DNA of 64,000 bases. It comes from Anadara kagoshimensis (taxonomy: Eukaryota > Mollusca > Bivalvia > Arcoida > Arcidae). A model generated the notes under the pieces. It made no database searches. It was given only the letters and a program-made list of their open reading frames with translations, and was not told where the DNA came from. Of the stretch, positions 23,705-35,978 are shown in pieces. The first letter of the stretch is position 1; each line of letters opens with the position of its first letter. The position numbers were made by a program, and so were the translations under genes. The stretch lies in contig CM037874.1 of NCBI GenBank assembly GCA_021292105.1, positions 26,772,583 through 26,836,582 on the forward strand, written 5' to 3'.

Positions 23705-24115
23705 GTTCCACTATCTCGGCTGCTCAGTGATTGAGTGTCCGTCTCTAGAGCTGAGGGTCGTGAGTTCGTAGAGCAGGTAATATAAGATTCCAATGTTAAG
23801 ATACTGCTACCCCACTTGACGCTCGGTATTAAGAGAACAGCGTCGACTGGTTCATCCGGTGCCAGTATAATGTGATTGGGGAGTGATTTATTGTAAGCTT
23901 GTTTATAGAGTACTGTCTCCGAGAGCAAGAAAGTCAGTCTGAGTGCGCACCAGTTTAAAGTATACCATTAAACACACTCGCAAATTTTACGAATACGCGA
24001 AATTGTTCTAAGGTGAATTCTTTGAGATCAATCAAGTTACTTGCGACGCGAATAGCTGAAAAAGTGCTGATGCGACGTTATACAACATTGAACATTTCAA
24101 CATTAAAGTCAACCA
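23705..24115 (+). mobile_element. SINE family B, long diverged copy with tRNA-like head
   Basis: The head CTCGGCTGCTCAGTGATTGA ... GTCGTGAGTTCG is tRNA-like. The body keeps GCCAGTATAATGTGATTGGG and the tail GCGAATAGCTGAAAAAGTGC, GATGCGACGTT. It is followed shortly by a (CT)n tract. Confidence 0.75.
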
Positions 24116-24136
24116 ACTCAGTGGACATATGCTTAT

Positions 24137-24140
<4 letters not shown>

Positions 24141-24176
<36 letters not shown>
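24141..24176. repeat. (CT)n microsatellite
   Basis: Thirty-six bases of CT repeat. Confidence 0.95.
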
Positions 24177-24180
<4 letters not shown>

Positions 24181-24655
24181 TTGAATGTCAACAGCAATGA
24201 AGTGAAAATGAGATTTGGTGTTCCAGGGAGAAACATTTTCTAAAACAATACACACTATTTCGTTTCCTACATGTAATTTTTAAAATACTTTTGCAAAACA
24301 TTGTAGATAAATATCGAGGAGCAACCGTATTCTGTAAAGTTAAGTAAAACAGCAAGTGGTGTAAACAGTAGTGATTTGGTGAGTGACTTGGTGAGTATAA
24401 ATGTTCAGGTCTCGGTAAGGGTTGTATCCCTGATATCGGCACGCCAAAACTATTAAGCTGCATTATATTATGCAATGAATGCATGTCTATGCACTCCAAG
24501 GTCAAAATTACAGCTTCTTATCTAAAGGACCTTTTGTTTTTTTCTAAATTAGAAAAAGAAGAGTCGCTAATCATTCAAGTTCAAACTAAGGAAATTATTT
24601 GATCAATTCATATGACGGCTAGACTGATGTGACATTGTTTAAAGTTATATACAAA

Positions 24656-24850
24656 CACCCCGACTGGGACTCGAACCCACGATGCTTTAAGAATCATGAG
24701 CCCACCACTTTAATATCTCTGTCACGTCTCCCTACCATTATATACACGTACTTATGTCAGTTTATAATTTAATTTCGAATGTATCCCTCCGCGGCACGGT
24801 AACTTAGTTGTAGAAGCCTCGCTTCCGTCATGATTTGAGCCCGGGCCGTG
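24656..24850. repeat. Two decayed tRNA-like SINE heads
   Basis: On the minus strand, GTGGGTTCGAGTCCCAGTCG (about 24660-24683) is a B-box region. On the plus strand, CGGCACGGTAACTTAGTTGT (24792 on), with TGATTTGAGCCCGGGCC, is another tRNA-like head. Neither folds as an intact tRNA gene by eye. Confidence 0.5.
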
Positions 24851-24931
24851 TCTGATCAAAAATTGAAAATTGGTACTGACTGTTCTTTCGCTAAAGCTTT
24901 AAAAGTAACGGGTCCTTTCGGAGGAGACCAT

Positions 24932-25412
24932 TGTTACGCCACATAGCGGTGTTACCGCATAAACACGCCCGACACGTCCGAGTATGCGGGGAATTTCAAC
25001 GCATAAACAGGTCGGCCACGTCTATGCAGGGGTGCTCAACGCATAAAGATGTGTTGCTTATATGCGGCGCAATGGTGCCTTTTTGACGCATAAAGAAAAC
25101 TAATTTTAACGACTAAGTGTGAATCTTAAAAAGAACTTATATCTCGACTAAAACAGTGGTGATGACATTAATGATGACGGAAAAAATCGATGACAGTGAT
25201 GGTGGTGGTGTTTTAGTGGAGGTTGTAATGATGATGGAGGTGTAGGTGATGATAGTGAGGGATATCATGGTATCGTGCGTTAAATGTTTTCTTATGCGGC
25301 GGAAGGTAGCCGTTTTGCAACATAAAAGCGCCCTATTTATGCGTTGAAATTCCCCGCATTGACGTGTTTGTTGGAACACGTTTATGCGACAACACCGCTA
25401 TGTGGCGTTACA
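24932..25412. mobile_element. Family R1 foldback MITE, copy 3 (short form)
   Basis: The ends TGTTACGCCACATAGCGGTG and CACCGCTATGTGGCGTTACA are intact. At 481 bp it lacks the CA/GT microsatellite part of copies 1 and 2. Confidence 0.9.
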
Positions 25413-26288
25413 GACCTTTAAACCCTATGTCCTGTTACATGGTAGGCATGGTCACACTAAAGAATCTTCCCTGAACGTTGAAATATTTTATTGAATTCGA
25501 ATAAAATATTGCTTATACTAAAATTAGAAAATATTCTTGACAGGGCCATAAAGCCCCATTTACTAATTAATTAATCAATCGATCAGTTTGGACTGATTTT
25601 TGACACACATTTGTCGGTCTTACGATCGACATATTATCACTTCTTCTAATTTATTAGGCAATAATGAACGATTCGTTTTAATTAACACCTTGTATTGTAT
25701 TTTATTATTTGAATCAATTGACAATGGTATATATATGACATTAAACGTTCACTTCATCACGTTGTATATGCTCAAATACGTGTATCTTTGAAGTTACCTA
25801 AAGAACCGGGCTTAGAAAATCTGAAAAAATAAGGCTGAAGATAGTCCAGAAAATTTCTCATGATTAAACTACAAAATGGAGAAAGCTTTTGTCTCTACTC
25901 AGCGGTCATAGAACCAATAGCCCATTATTGTATAACTACATGTATCTATACCGGATAAATATAGTAAAACTGTTGTATTCTGGTGAATGTTTGGAATGTG
26001 AATGTTTTTCCGACCACACAACTTCCGATTTTTTTCATTTTAATATCATAGTACATGTAGATCTACATGCTTTTATTAAAATATCTATTCTGATTTGAGG
26101 TCATCGTATTGGAAGTGTATTTTTCAAATAATAGGTTTTGTTATTAAGTTGTAAGTTATTTATAATAAGTAAATTTAGGATTACTAATACACCAATTTTA
26201 ATTCAGCTGTTTATAACTGGTCGTCGACCCAATGTATTAAGAAGATCTTTTAAAGCTGAGCGAATCAAGGGAGATAACTCTAAGAATC
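25413..26288 (+). promoter_or_regulatory. 5' flank / possible 5' UTR of the SLC6 transporter gene
   Basis: This 876-base stretch separates the R1 element from the transporter start codon. An in-frame TAA at 26238-26240 and AAGGGAGATAACTC just before the ATG are the only definite landmarks. I cannot point to a TATA box or transcription start with confidence. Part of it may be 5' UTR. Confidence 0.35.
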
Positions 26289-26871
26289 ATGGCTCAACCA
26301 ATCAAGTCGCGAGAAACACCCATTCATTCATTGTGCTACGAGAATGCGGCTTTCACTATAAGTTATCCATCAACAAGTGAAGATATCAATGAAAACCGAG
26401 ACAGTCGTGGGAAAAGACGGGTTGATCGTAATAGTAAATCGGAGCTAGACAATTCTAATACAGAAAAAAATTCTGAAACTACGAAAACAGGTGTATTTAA
26501 CAGAATTTCAAAATCGCCCATAGTTGAGTCTTTAAAAAATAAATTTAAGAAAAAAGATAACACTGCAAAATGTGATTCAACAACAAGGAAAACTGATGTA
26601 AAAGATGTAAATTTTTTGGAAATAAGTGATAAAAAGACACAACAAATGTCACAGTCGGAAAAATCTTTGTTGCCTAGGAATGGCTGCTATTTGGAGGCGG
26701 ATAAAGACATGTTGGAGAAAGTTGATGGAAATGACAGGAATTCTAATAGCAAAGAACCGGAGCGTGAAACATGGGGTAAAAAGTTGGACTTTATGCTGTC
26801 CGTTATTGGATTTGCTGTAGATTTGGGAAATGTTTGGAGATTTCCGTATATATGTTACAAGAACGGAGGAG
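26289..26871 (+). CDS. SLC6A4: Serotonin transporter-like SLC6 symporter, exon 1 (N-terminus and TM1)
   Basis: Exon 1 of a sodium/chloride-coupled monoamine transporter, which takes neurotransmitter back across the plasma membrane. It encodes 194 codons plus one base. A long hydrophilic N-terminal tail of about 160 residues is rich in Ser, Lys and Asn and has a basic stretch (KNKFKKKDN). It leads to [20 protein letters not shown] and the rest of TM1, ending at KNGGG. The Asp of FAVDLG corresponds to the amine-binding Asp98 of human SERT. The following Gly, where DAT has Ala, favours SERT. The residue just before AVD is Phe, as in DAT, where human SERT has Tyr95. The ATG is the first Met after the in-frame stop at 26238. 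The tail is roughly 80 residues longer than in human SERT. The donor is G|GTAAGA, phase 1. The family call is secure; serotonin specificity is inferred. Confidence 0.88.
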
Positions 26872-27607
26872 GTAAGAACTGTTTGTGTATTTTTGTATCA
26901 CAACTTAATTGTAATTTCAATTTTATATGCGACAAGCAGTGTAACTTTGATAATTCGACGGGTTTTTTTCTTAACTTTGCAGACTTCTGTTCTAGTCATT
27001 TTTAAAAATTTCGAACGGTTTCATTTGTAATAGTTTTAATTTGATGACATCGTTAAGTCTCAAAGTCAACCAAATATAAATTCCGCTGTCTTTCGATTTT
27101 TAAGCTTAGGGGTTCACATTTAACGCAATATGAAATAATGCAATTGATGCTAATTTTTTGCACGAATTTTTCCTAATAAATTTCTTTTCTCTCTGAATCA
27201 TTTCCTCCGACTTTCTTAAAACCTTTAAAGTTTCATAAGCGATTTTGTTGTATAATTACTATATAAAAAGGAATAGTGCTTGATAATATCGTATCCGACA
27301 AAATTTTATTTAATAATTATTTCATTATAACCAGTATTGGTTCGAACACGAACCTAAAATAAAAGAAATCCGATTTTGAAGTTTGACATTTTGACATTTT
27401 CAATGTCATTTTAATATTTGAATTAAGGTTATGAAGGTTAATACGCATATATTTTGTCTGCTAAAATTAAGCATTCCAGGACAAAACATAAAAATATCGT
27501 AAAAATGTCTCGAATTGACATGTATATATCTGATTTAAGTAGCCATGCACTTTTGACTTCCTCAAAGTATTTAGGATTTACCTCTTTATATAGGTGTAGG
27601 GCATTGT

Positions 27608-27611
<4 letters not shown>

Positions 27612-27652
<41 letters not shown>
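27612..27652. repeat. (GA)n microsatellite
   Basis: About 40 bases of GA repeat within intron 1. Confidence 0.95.
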
Positions 27653-27654
<2 letters not shown>

Positions 27655-27745
27655 TATAGGGGTGTTAAACTTAACCAAGTATATGTACTTGTGTATGTCT
27701 GTGCTTTTAAAAAATCACCAATGACTGTTGTTGTTTTTACTAAAC

Positions 27746-27841
<96 letters not shown>
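27746..27841. repeat. Compound microsatellite (GA)n-(GT)n
   Basis: About 55 bases of GA repeat with one AA interruption pass directly into about 41 bases of GT repeat. Open frames of Arg-Glu and Cys-Val over it are artefacts. Confidence 0.95.
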
Positions 27842-27843
<2 letters not shown>

Positions 27844-28217
27844 CCGTCCATCATTGTGTGGCACTGTAAATAGTTTATATCATAAATTCGATGGGAACAT
27901 CAATGCAAGATAAATGAAAGATAGTAAAAACATATAAAGATAGCAATATACAATGTACTTGATATTTTTATGTAATTCTTGAACCTTATCTGGTTTAACC
28001 GCATAACTCAAGTGAAAGTTGCTTCAAAATCAGACTTTCCAATTATTCTGGAATATTTTTTTTAAATAGAGTATAAATTGATGTGTGTCGAGTAAAGATT
28101 TGATTGATTGGATCCAAAAGAATGCAGTAAATATAATCATACAGATAAAACAGTCAAAAATAGAAGCATAGCGCTATTTTCATTTTTAAATGAATTCACA
28201 GCAAGGTTAATAAATAA

Positions 28218-28345
28218 TTAATAAACATAAATAAATAAATAAATAAATAATAAAGAAATAAATTAAATTAAATTAAATTAAATCAATAAATAAATAAAAA
28301 TGTAAAAATATAACAATATAAATAAAATAAAAAATAAATAAATAA
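28218..28345. repeat. AAATA/AATTA-rich simple repeat
   Basis: Imperfect runs of AAAT, AATTA and AATA. Confidence 0.85.
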
Positions 28346-29466
28346 GATATTTTCAAAATGATTTTGGCATTGTTTTGACGGTTATATTTAAGAAGCTTGT
28401 CGGATAGCTGTGCCAATTTCTCCTTATTAATGCGTTACGCGTGCATTACATTTTAATCTCATAACGATTATGATTAGATTTAGAGAATATCCAAGTGGCT
28501 CAGTTATAAATACCAACACCTACCACTAACTATATAATTCGGTCAATAATGATTCCAAAGCTTGTTTGTGCATTGGTGACCGAAAATATATTTTTTCCAC
28601 AGTAGACACACCAAACGCTATAATTGTCAGTAACGAGGAGTTGATCAGCGTGAACTTATAGGTTGACATCCCGAATTTTTCATGAGATTTGTGGCACAGA
28701 AAACCCATTTGACTCCTCATTTTTCTGTGACGCCACTTATACTTATTCTAATAAAAATGAATAAAGTATTTGTTCGTTTTCAAAATTATAGAACAGTATA
28801 AGCTTTAGCATTGAAATTTCGACTATTTTGACGAAATTAAGAAAAAAAAATGAAAAAAAAAAAATCATTTGTTAAGAAATATATCATACTATATAATATA
28901 AGCGGTGTGTTATAAAAAATTCTTCAGTTGAAAAGATAATTTTGATTAAAACGTCAATAATTTAATCGCTTGATCTCATCAGCATGTATGGTGGTTTAAA
29001 TTTGGTAATTATGGTTGATTTTTTCTTGCGTCCCATATTAGGACCTTAAAACGTCATTTAGGCAAGGTGACGTGCAGTTACATCTCGACCTTTATGCCAA
29101 TAGCTCAAGGATAGTATTTCCTTAACACCTGTCATCATGTTCTATTATTATATTATTAAATACCAAAAATCTATTACCCCGGGACTAAAACGTCATCGAT
29201 ATGCATCGATACCCCCTTCCCACGTATCTGACGTATTAAGGCTAAGTTATACGACACACTATCTGTCTACCTATGTAGTTGATTTGTCATGAATGAAAAA
29301 AGAGATTTCCCCTTCAATGTGCTAATAATTGTATCGAGTTCAATTTTAAAGGCAGCCGTTAGTCATTTGACCATAGGACAGTGGTTGAAAATATCATAAG
29401 TTATGGTTTAAAAGACTATCGCATTTAACGGCTCAAGTTTGTCAAGGAAATCGGTTAATATCAAAA

Positions 29467-29720
29467 ACAAACATACTAATCAATGTCTGAATCACAATCC
29501 AGAAGCAAAGTAAAATTGAAACTGACAAGTAAGGTTAAAAATTTAAACTCCAACCAAGGAAGTGAGGCCGGGTGCTCCGGAAGGGTTAGCGCCTACTGTT
29601 TAGCTAGCTACACCCGTCACGTGTGTAATCAAAATTAAGTGAAAGGGACATAGAAATATGGGACGTCAAATATATCCAGGGCAATTCTGGACACAGAGAC
29701 ATCAAAATTATCAACAATAC
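29467..29720 (-). repeat. Family R3 dispersed repeat, longer form
   Basis: The minus strand shows the full R3 order. It also carries an extra 5' part (TTGTTGATAATTTTGATGTC, TATATTTGACGTCCCATATT) that occurs again at 37145 and 63040. The complete element is therefore at least 250 bp. Confidence 0.8.
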
Positions 29721-30059
29721 TGTGATGGCGGCCATGAAACTGTTTGAGTGTCGTGATAAGCCTAGGCTTGCAATATCCCTGGGTCAACAATTTGTTTGTA
29801 AGCAGCTTGCTTTGTTCTATAAATCGAAACCATTTTGTGCTTGCTCTGATCAATATCTCAAACAGATTATGGTAACCCATGCCACATGTCCATCATTGCG
29901 AATGGCTAAATGTTTAACTTGAGATGTCAGTAAGTAATTATGAATGAAATACCCTAAATATCCGCATGTATGTGTTTTTATGGTTGTGTTTTCCGCGTTT
30001 ATTTGTGTACTCTGGTACTCAAGGTACTGTTCAAGTTTCTTTAAAGCAACGACATACGT

Positions 30060-30586
30060 TGTAACGCCACATAGCGGTGTTGCTGCATAAACTCGCCAGA
30101 CATTATATGCGGGGAATTTCAACGCATAAAGAGGTCGGTCACGTTTATGCGGCGGCGTTCAACGCATACAGATGGTGTTGCTTATATGCGGCGCAAGGGT
30201 GCCTTTTCGACGCATAAAGAGAATTAATTTTAACGACTTGGTATGAATCTTAAAAAGAACTTATATCGACAAAAACGGTGGTGGTGACATTAATGATGAT
30301 GACGACAGTGACAATTGATAATTTATGTTGTTGTTGATAATGGTAATAATAATTGTAAAGAGAAGGTTTAGGGTGGTGCCGACGGCGATGGTGATGGTGG
30401 TGGTGTTTTTAGTGAAGATGGTAATGATGATGATAGTGAAGGATATTATGGTATCGTGCTTTGAATGTTTTCTTTATGCGGCGAATGGTAGCTTTTTGTC
30501 GCATAAAAGCATACTCTTTATGCGTTGAAATTCCCCGCATAGACGTGGAACACGTGTATACGACAGCACCACTATATGGCATTACA
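30060..30586. mobile_element. Family R1 foldback MITE, copy 4
   Basis: The left end TGTAACGCCACATAGCGGTG is intact. The right end CACCACTATATGGCATTACA has three changes. The length is 527 bp, with TGATGATG/GGTGGTG-rich arms. Confidence 0.88.
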
Positions 30587-30886
30587 ATGCGTCAACATGG
30601 CATTGTGTTGCCACATAATCGACACTTGAAAACTTTTAAGTTTCAGATAAACTGTCAAAACGGTTCATGATCATAAATGAAATACCTTAGCAAAAATTAA
30701 ACAACACCTTCATGGCACCCTATACCTTATTGGTAACCGTTCACCCTAATAATTTTTCGCAAAACGGATATGATATTGTTGGACTTCCGGAACATCGTTT
30801 CGACTTGAAGTCAGTCTGTTTAGAGTTTTGTTTTACACTGATTGATACAATATGGTATTGTTGTAATTTGCCACGGTTTATACATA

Positions 30887-31061
30887 CAGTGCAGGCTTGT
30901 CGAAAGTTTAACACTGGACTAACGAAAAAGCTCGAAGCTCGGTCAATATATGGATAGCTGGCGAGAGCTAGATTATAGCTAGCTGCTGAAAGACCGATAT
31001 GAGTTGCTGATTCGGCACCAATTTCTTAGCTTAGTGTTAAATTTTCGACAGGTCTGTACTG
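30887..31061. mobile_element. Family R6 MITE with TA flanks, copy 1
   Basis: CAGTGCAGGCTTGTCGAAAG and the inverse CTTTCGACAGGTCTGTACTG-like right end (here ATTTTCGACAGGTCTGTACT) form the terminal repeats. Each side is bordered by TA, the target used by Tc1/mariner transposases. It is 175 bp with no coding capacity. Confidence 0.85.
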
Positions 31062-32214
31062 TATAAAGACCATAGAAACCCCTGACGATAAGATAGGGAT
31101 TATACCGAATTATAACGTAATTAATTCTGATTGGATAATCAGTTCGCCAGATAAAAGTACGCGTAGTTATAAATAATACTTTTCATAAATGATAATTATA
31201 CCTCATGTCAATGAACCACCATCAGTTACTACTAATCTACTCTCTCCTTCTAAAAATTATCATCACCTATTTATTTTCGTTATTTTGAAATTAGTTTTTA
31301 GCCGATTTTAGAAATTCTTGACGTAAATAACTCCAGGAAAGACGGAAGCGAAATTAAAACAGTCACGAGTTAGGCGCGTTTAAACTGTTATAATTAAGTG
31401 ATTTTGACTTGAATGGCAGTGTCACGTTGTTATGCCTAGAAGTAAGATACTGAAATTGTAATTATTTTGAAAATTACACTCTGATCATCGGAAACAAATA
31501 CGAACAGTAATTATTTGGTAAATTACCTTACTGTACAAAACAAATTTACTAAAGTAAACGGTATTTGATTCATACACGCATTCTCTAAAACACAATTACA
31601 AAATATATTTACTTTCAGTAATGCCATTTTTTTTATCAAATCATGCACATTTGAAATTTTCACAGCACATCGATAACTAAATAAATATGTTTTGTTCTTG
31701 GGTCCTTGGGAATTCTTTGCAACGCGAATTACGCCAAAGTTCGGATTTATCTAAAATATTTTAGCCAGTAATATAAAGGGAAAGAACAAAGAAAATCGGA
31801 TATATACATACATCAGATAACAGATGTAAAAAGGAAAATAGTTTATATTTTCCCCCATAATGACATAAAGACCGATATATTCCAGTCAAAAACACTGGTA
31901 CAGTACATTTAGCACATCAAGCTTGCGTGAGTATTCGTTTTTACCGTTATATATTCTGTTCTTTGAAAGTTACAACGGTGAACGTTAATATGACTCTAAC
32001 AATCTTTGTACAAATTCTTTTATAACATACAACGGAAGTTTTTGTAAAAAGTCGTTGACCTTCCAAACATTTTAGAGAAACGTCACAGGGTGCGTTTTAA
32101 AATATGTTAAAGTTTTTAAGCGCTGCCGTTTACCGGATGCGAACATAGGCGATACCAGGCTTGTGTTAGACCTTGCGAAATCTGATTGATAGAAATTTTC
32201 CCACATATGTATTT

Positions 32215-32424
32215 ACCGTACAGACCTGTTACCATTACGGTAACGGATTAGTACCAAATCGGAAACGCATCTCGCCTCTCGTTAATGATATCTATTAGGC
32301 AGCTGATTTATACACCCCGATGGATTTTCTGCTACATGGTATCCATATATATCTTGGCCATTTAGCAGCCGAGTTCGACTCCATTTCGTTAGCTCAGTGT
32401 TAAACTTTCGACAGGTCTGTACTG
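32215..32424. mobile_element. Family R6 MITE, diverged copy
   Basis: The right end TTAGCTCAGTGTTAAACTTT plus CGACAGGTCTGTACTG is clear. The left end near 32217 (CCGTACAGACCTGTTACC) is a diverged match. The interior was not matched to the other copies. Confidence 0.55.
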
Positions 32425-32503
32425 TAGGTTCTCGTTAAATTGTGACAGTATGACAAATAGAAGTTGTTTTAAACTTACATATGTATGTAATTTGTCGTAG
32501 TTA

Positions 32504-32710
32504 CAGTACAGACCTGTCGAAAGTTTATCACGTAGCTAACGACTTCTGTCGATTTGCCGAGATATAGATCGGTAGTTTCAGCAAATTTGCCGAGATTTGT
32601 TGACAGAAAACTGATGCCGAGATAGCTCTCGCGATATTCCCAACGAGAGGCCGTGATAAGCTGTCACCTGTTCTAAGCTTAGTGTTAAAACTATCGACAT
32701 GCCTGTACTG
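32504..32710. mobile_element. Family R6 MITE with TA flanks, copy 3
   Basis: It starts CAGTACAGACCTGTCGAAAG and ends CGACATGCCTGTACTG, with TA on both sides. Confidence 0.85.
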
Positions 32711-32925
32711 TATATACACACATATTCATTTATTTAATAGTCTACTTACCATTTTTAATGTTAACCATTTTACTATATTCTGAAACATGTAAAAGCTTTT
32801 GATGCAAGGTTATATAGATCATACGATAATTATATTTGTTTTAGTTTAAATGCCATTTCCTATTTTCCTTTTTTTTAAATGAAATATTAATGTAAACTAT
32901 ACCTAGGAATTTACAACACATCCAC

Positions 32926-32927
<2 letters not shown>

Positions 32928-32970
<43 letters not shown>
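32928..32970. repeat. (GA)n microsatellite
   Basis: About 42 bases of GA repeat. Confidence 0.95.
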
Positions 32971-32971
<1 letters not shown>

Positions 32972-33407
32972 GAACATGTTTTTTGTCGTTTCTCATGGAA
33001 TGTGGTTAAACGTTTTCAAAAAATTAATATATGCTAAACATTCCAAAACACGGTTATCAGGTCACATCTGGTTAATGAAATATTTTCAAAAAACATAAAA
33101 TCATTAAGGAAAGGGTGTAGTATGTAGTCAGTCTTTGTAATTTACAATAGGCCTGTACGGGGACTTTTGAAATCTGCTCTTTTCTCTTTTGTTTTCAGCA
33201 TTTTGATTGGTTACGTTTGATGATTGGATTGGCTCTCAATGACATCTTTTTATGGACGACACACAAGAGACACTATTGCGAATCGCTGATGCTATTTTTT
33301 TTAACTTGCGACGGCTATATTATTGTTTAAATTGGTTTTTTTTAAATTCTATAAATTGAATTACAAGAAATGAAAATAATTTTCCTTTTTGTTATGGAAG
33401 AATGAAA

Positions 33408-33604
33408 TGGGATTCGCCACTGTAACACGTAATACCCCCTCACGTTTGTGCGGAACTCTTTTTTCCAATGGATATGGAATCGCATGAAATGACGGTTTCC
33501 CGCGAAAAATACGTCATTCCGGGAATCTGTGACGTCGACGTTTTCCAAAACGTTTCGCACAAACATTAAGAGGTATTGATTACGTGGTACAGCGGCGAAC
33601 CCCA
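33408..33604. mobile_element. Family R9 MITE, copy 1
   Basis: TGGGATTCGCCACTGTAACA at the left and the inverse of TGGGGTTCGCCGCTGTACCA at the right are terminal inverted repeats of about 22 bases. CGTTTGTGCGGAAC-type words are mirrored further in. It is 197 bp and non-coding. A second copy is at 44461. Confidence 0.85.
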
Positions 33605-34213
33605 TTGAACAATTTGCACACGTTACATAATTCACTACGCGAATTATTCAATGTGCAAAATGTCCAATCCTTTCATACCGTTTTACCGACTTACTCCAGT
33701 CTTGCTTGGATTGTTGATTAAAAGCATAGAATATTGTAGAACCCCGAGAGCACTATGAATCAAATTAATAATAAAATGGTGTACAAAGCTATCCCTGATT
33801 ATCGAATGAAAAAACTTTCATGGTTTGATTTATCCGGAAGTGAAGTCTAGTTATACAAATTTTACTACCTGTAGCTAGACTATTCCTTGTTTTATAGCAC
33901 TCCATCTCCAGTGTTTGTGAATGGAAGTTATCATTCCTATGTATAAAGGTCGCTACATCAGCTGTTTTGTTACTTATAAAATGTTTACATTCTTCATGCA
34001 AATCAAAGCATGAAATATCAATGATTTTTTAACTAAGCATATCTTTAAGATGATGAATGGCTTTACAATTTTTTCACAAATCGTGTTTAGAAATCAACCG
34101 TTTCCTCCCACATACAGAGTCCTGTTTAAATATTTCGGCTTTTGGGTTTGATTGAAGCTGACAGTTTCGTGACTATTTCATTGTACCATTTGTTGCAAGG
34201 AAATTGAAATATA

Positions 34214-34355
34214 ATAATCCATGTCCAAATCACAATCCCCCAAAAACAAAGTAAAAACTAAAATTAACACGAACTTCCACAAGGAAAGTAAGGTTTGTGC
34301 TTTAAAAGGGTAAGTGCCTCCTGTTCGGCTACTTTTATCCGCCACGTGTGTAATC
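34214..34355 (-). repeat. Family R3 dispersed repeat
   Basis: On the minus strand CACGTGGCGGATAAAAGTAG, AGGAGGCACTTACCCTTTTA and TTACTTTCCTTGTGGAAGTT follow R3 order with changes. Confidence 0.75.
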
Positions 34356-34419
34356 AAGATTGAAAATCGAAGAAAAATTGAATAATTGAGGAAATTTAAA
34401 TTATTACAACTTTATAATA

Positions 34420-34461
34420 AGTCTCTCTCTCTCTCTTTCTATCTCTTTCTCTCTCTCTCAT
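34420..34461. repeat. Imperfect (CT)n microsatellite
   Basis: A CT repeat interrupted by CTTT and CTAT. Confidence 0.85.
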
Positions 34462-35978
34462 GACTAAAAGTACGCATCCACAACCTAACATTTTAATTCA
34501 TATATAAGGCAATAAGTCATTAAATGAAAATCGTTCATTATTGCTAAACGGCAGAATTTTATTTACTTTTTTTAAGATAAGAAAAATATTTTAAAATACA
34601 AACGTTGCTTATATTATCCTTGTGTAATCAAATTCTTCTTCATATTGTGTTATTATATATGATTGCAATCAACAAACTGTATGAAATAGACCAGATGTAA
34701 GTTTCTTTATTTTAACTTGTATTTAATACGCCAGAAAACTGTAACATATTTATTTATCAGCCTAAAAATCGAAACATCATATTATTTATGTTAGTGGTAA
34801 ATATTAAATAGTTCATAAAAATATATTTAGTGACGTATATTGTCTTAAAATATTAACTTTATTCTACACCATGGTGCTTTATTATCTCCTATTAGTAGCG
34901 ATCATTTTGTCCCAATTATTCCATTTTGGACGAGAACGAGGTTAGCGTTGAAGAAAAATGACTTGCACATTATAGCCTATTTAAACGAAACAAAAACAAA
35001 AAATCACAACGCAAACCCCAAAGTTAAAAAAAAAAAAGCAGGAAACTGCATACAGAGACAAGGTGGGTTGAAAGATTGCACCACGTTGATTTGTGTCCAT
35101 GTTTAACCTTCAAAATCGACCTGTTCTTAGATTACTAAAATTTGCTTATGCGGCGTAAGAAAATTCAATCTATGGCATGTCAGACTGACCAATACATAAT
35201 GCAATGTATCTATTTCCGCAAGGGATGCTTAATTTAGGGCATTGTCCCTATCGAGATAAAGCAACTGGTAATCTGAGGTATTGCCCTTTTCAATGTAGTG
35301 GTTAAAGAAATATAAAAAGAGTAGTTTATTCAGCGTTCTGTGTTTAAAACACCAGTTCATATTGACTAATTCACAACTTCGAAACAGAAAAACTACACTA
35401 TGTGGTTACTTTGTTTATTTTAAAGTATGGAAAACTACAGGACTGAAAAACACCCAACAAATTACCGCTAACAGTTTGGACTTCGATGTTACGTTAAAAT
35501 TTGTAATTTCTATTGATGGAAAACTGCATTAAGAATTCATTCTGTTAAATTTTACAATCGGAACGGCAAAAACTATCGCTTATACGTTCAACTTATTTTT
35601 AATATCATTTAAAAATGATGATTGAAAAAACGCACTAAGAATTTAGTTCGTCGAAAAAAAAGAAATACCGCTAAAAAATTATGGTTTTATGTCTATGTCC
35701 ACTCCTCAATGCTGGTTAGACATATTAGTCAGAGAAATGGGATTGAGAATGTGTTACAGACAAAATGAACACCTCATAAGCTGTGAAGTATGAAAATTAA
35801 TGACAATCCTGAGAAACATTAGCAGAAAAAATCTAATAAAAAGACATCGATAGAGGGCTTGTTTATGACTATACATACAATACTAAGATTATAAAGCATG
35901 TTATTACTATCTATCCGTCATAAAGATAACAATTTTTGCGTTAGTCAAAATCTTGACGTCTCCATCCCATTTATACAT

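Noticed and set aside
26138-26380. Alternative upstream start for the transporter
   Set aside because: That open frame is in another register. The transporter frame has a stop at 26238-26240 before the ATG at 26289.
27454-27913. Open frames of Arg-Glu and Val-Cys repeats, and similar ones at 545-772 and 47573-47767
   Set aside because: They are translations of GA, GT and CT microsatellites.
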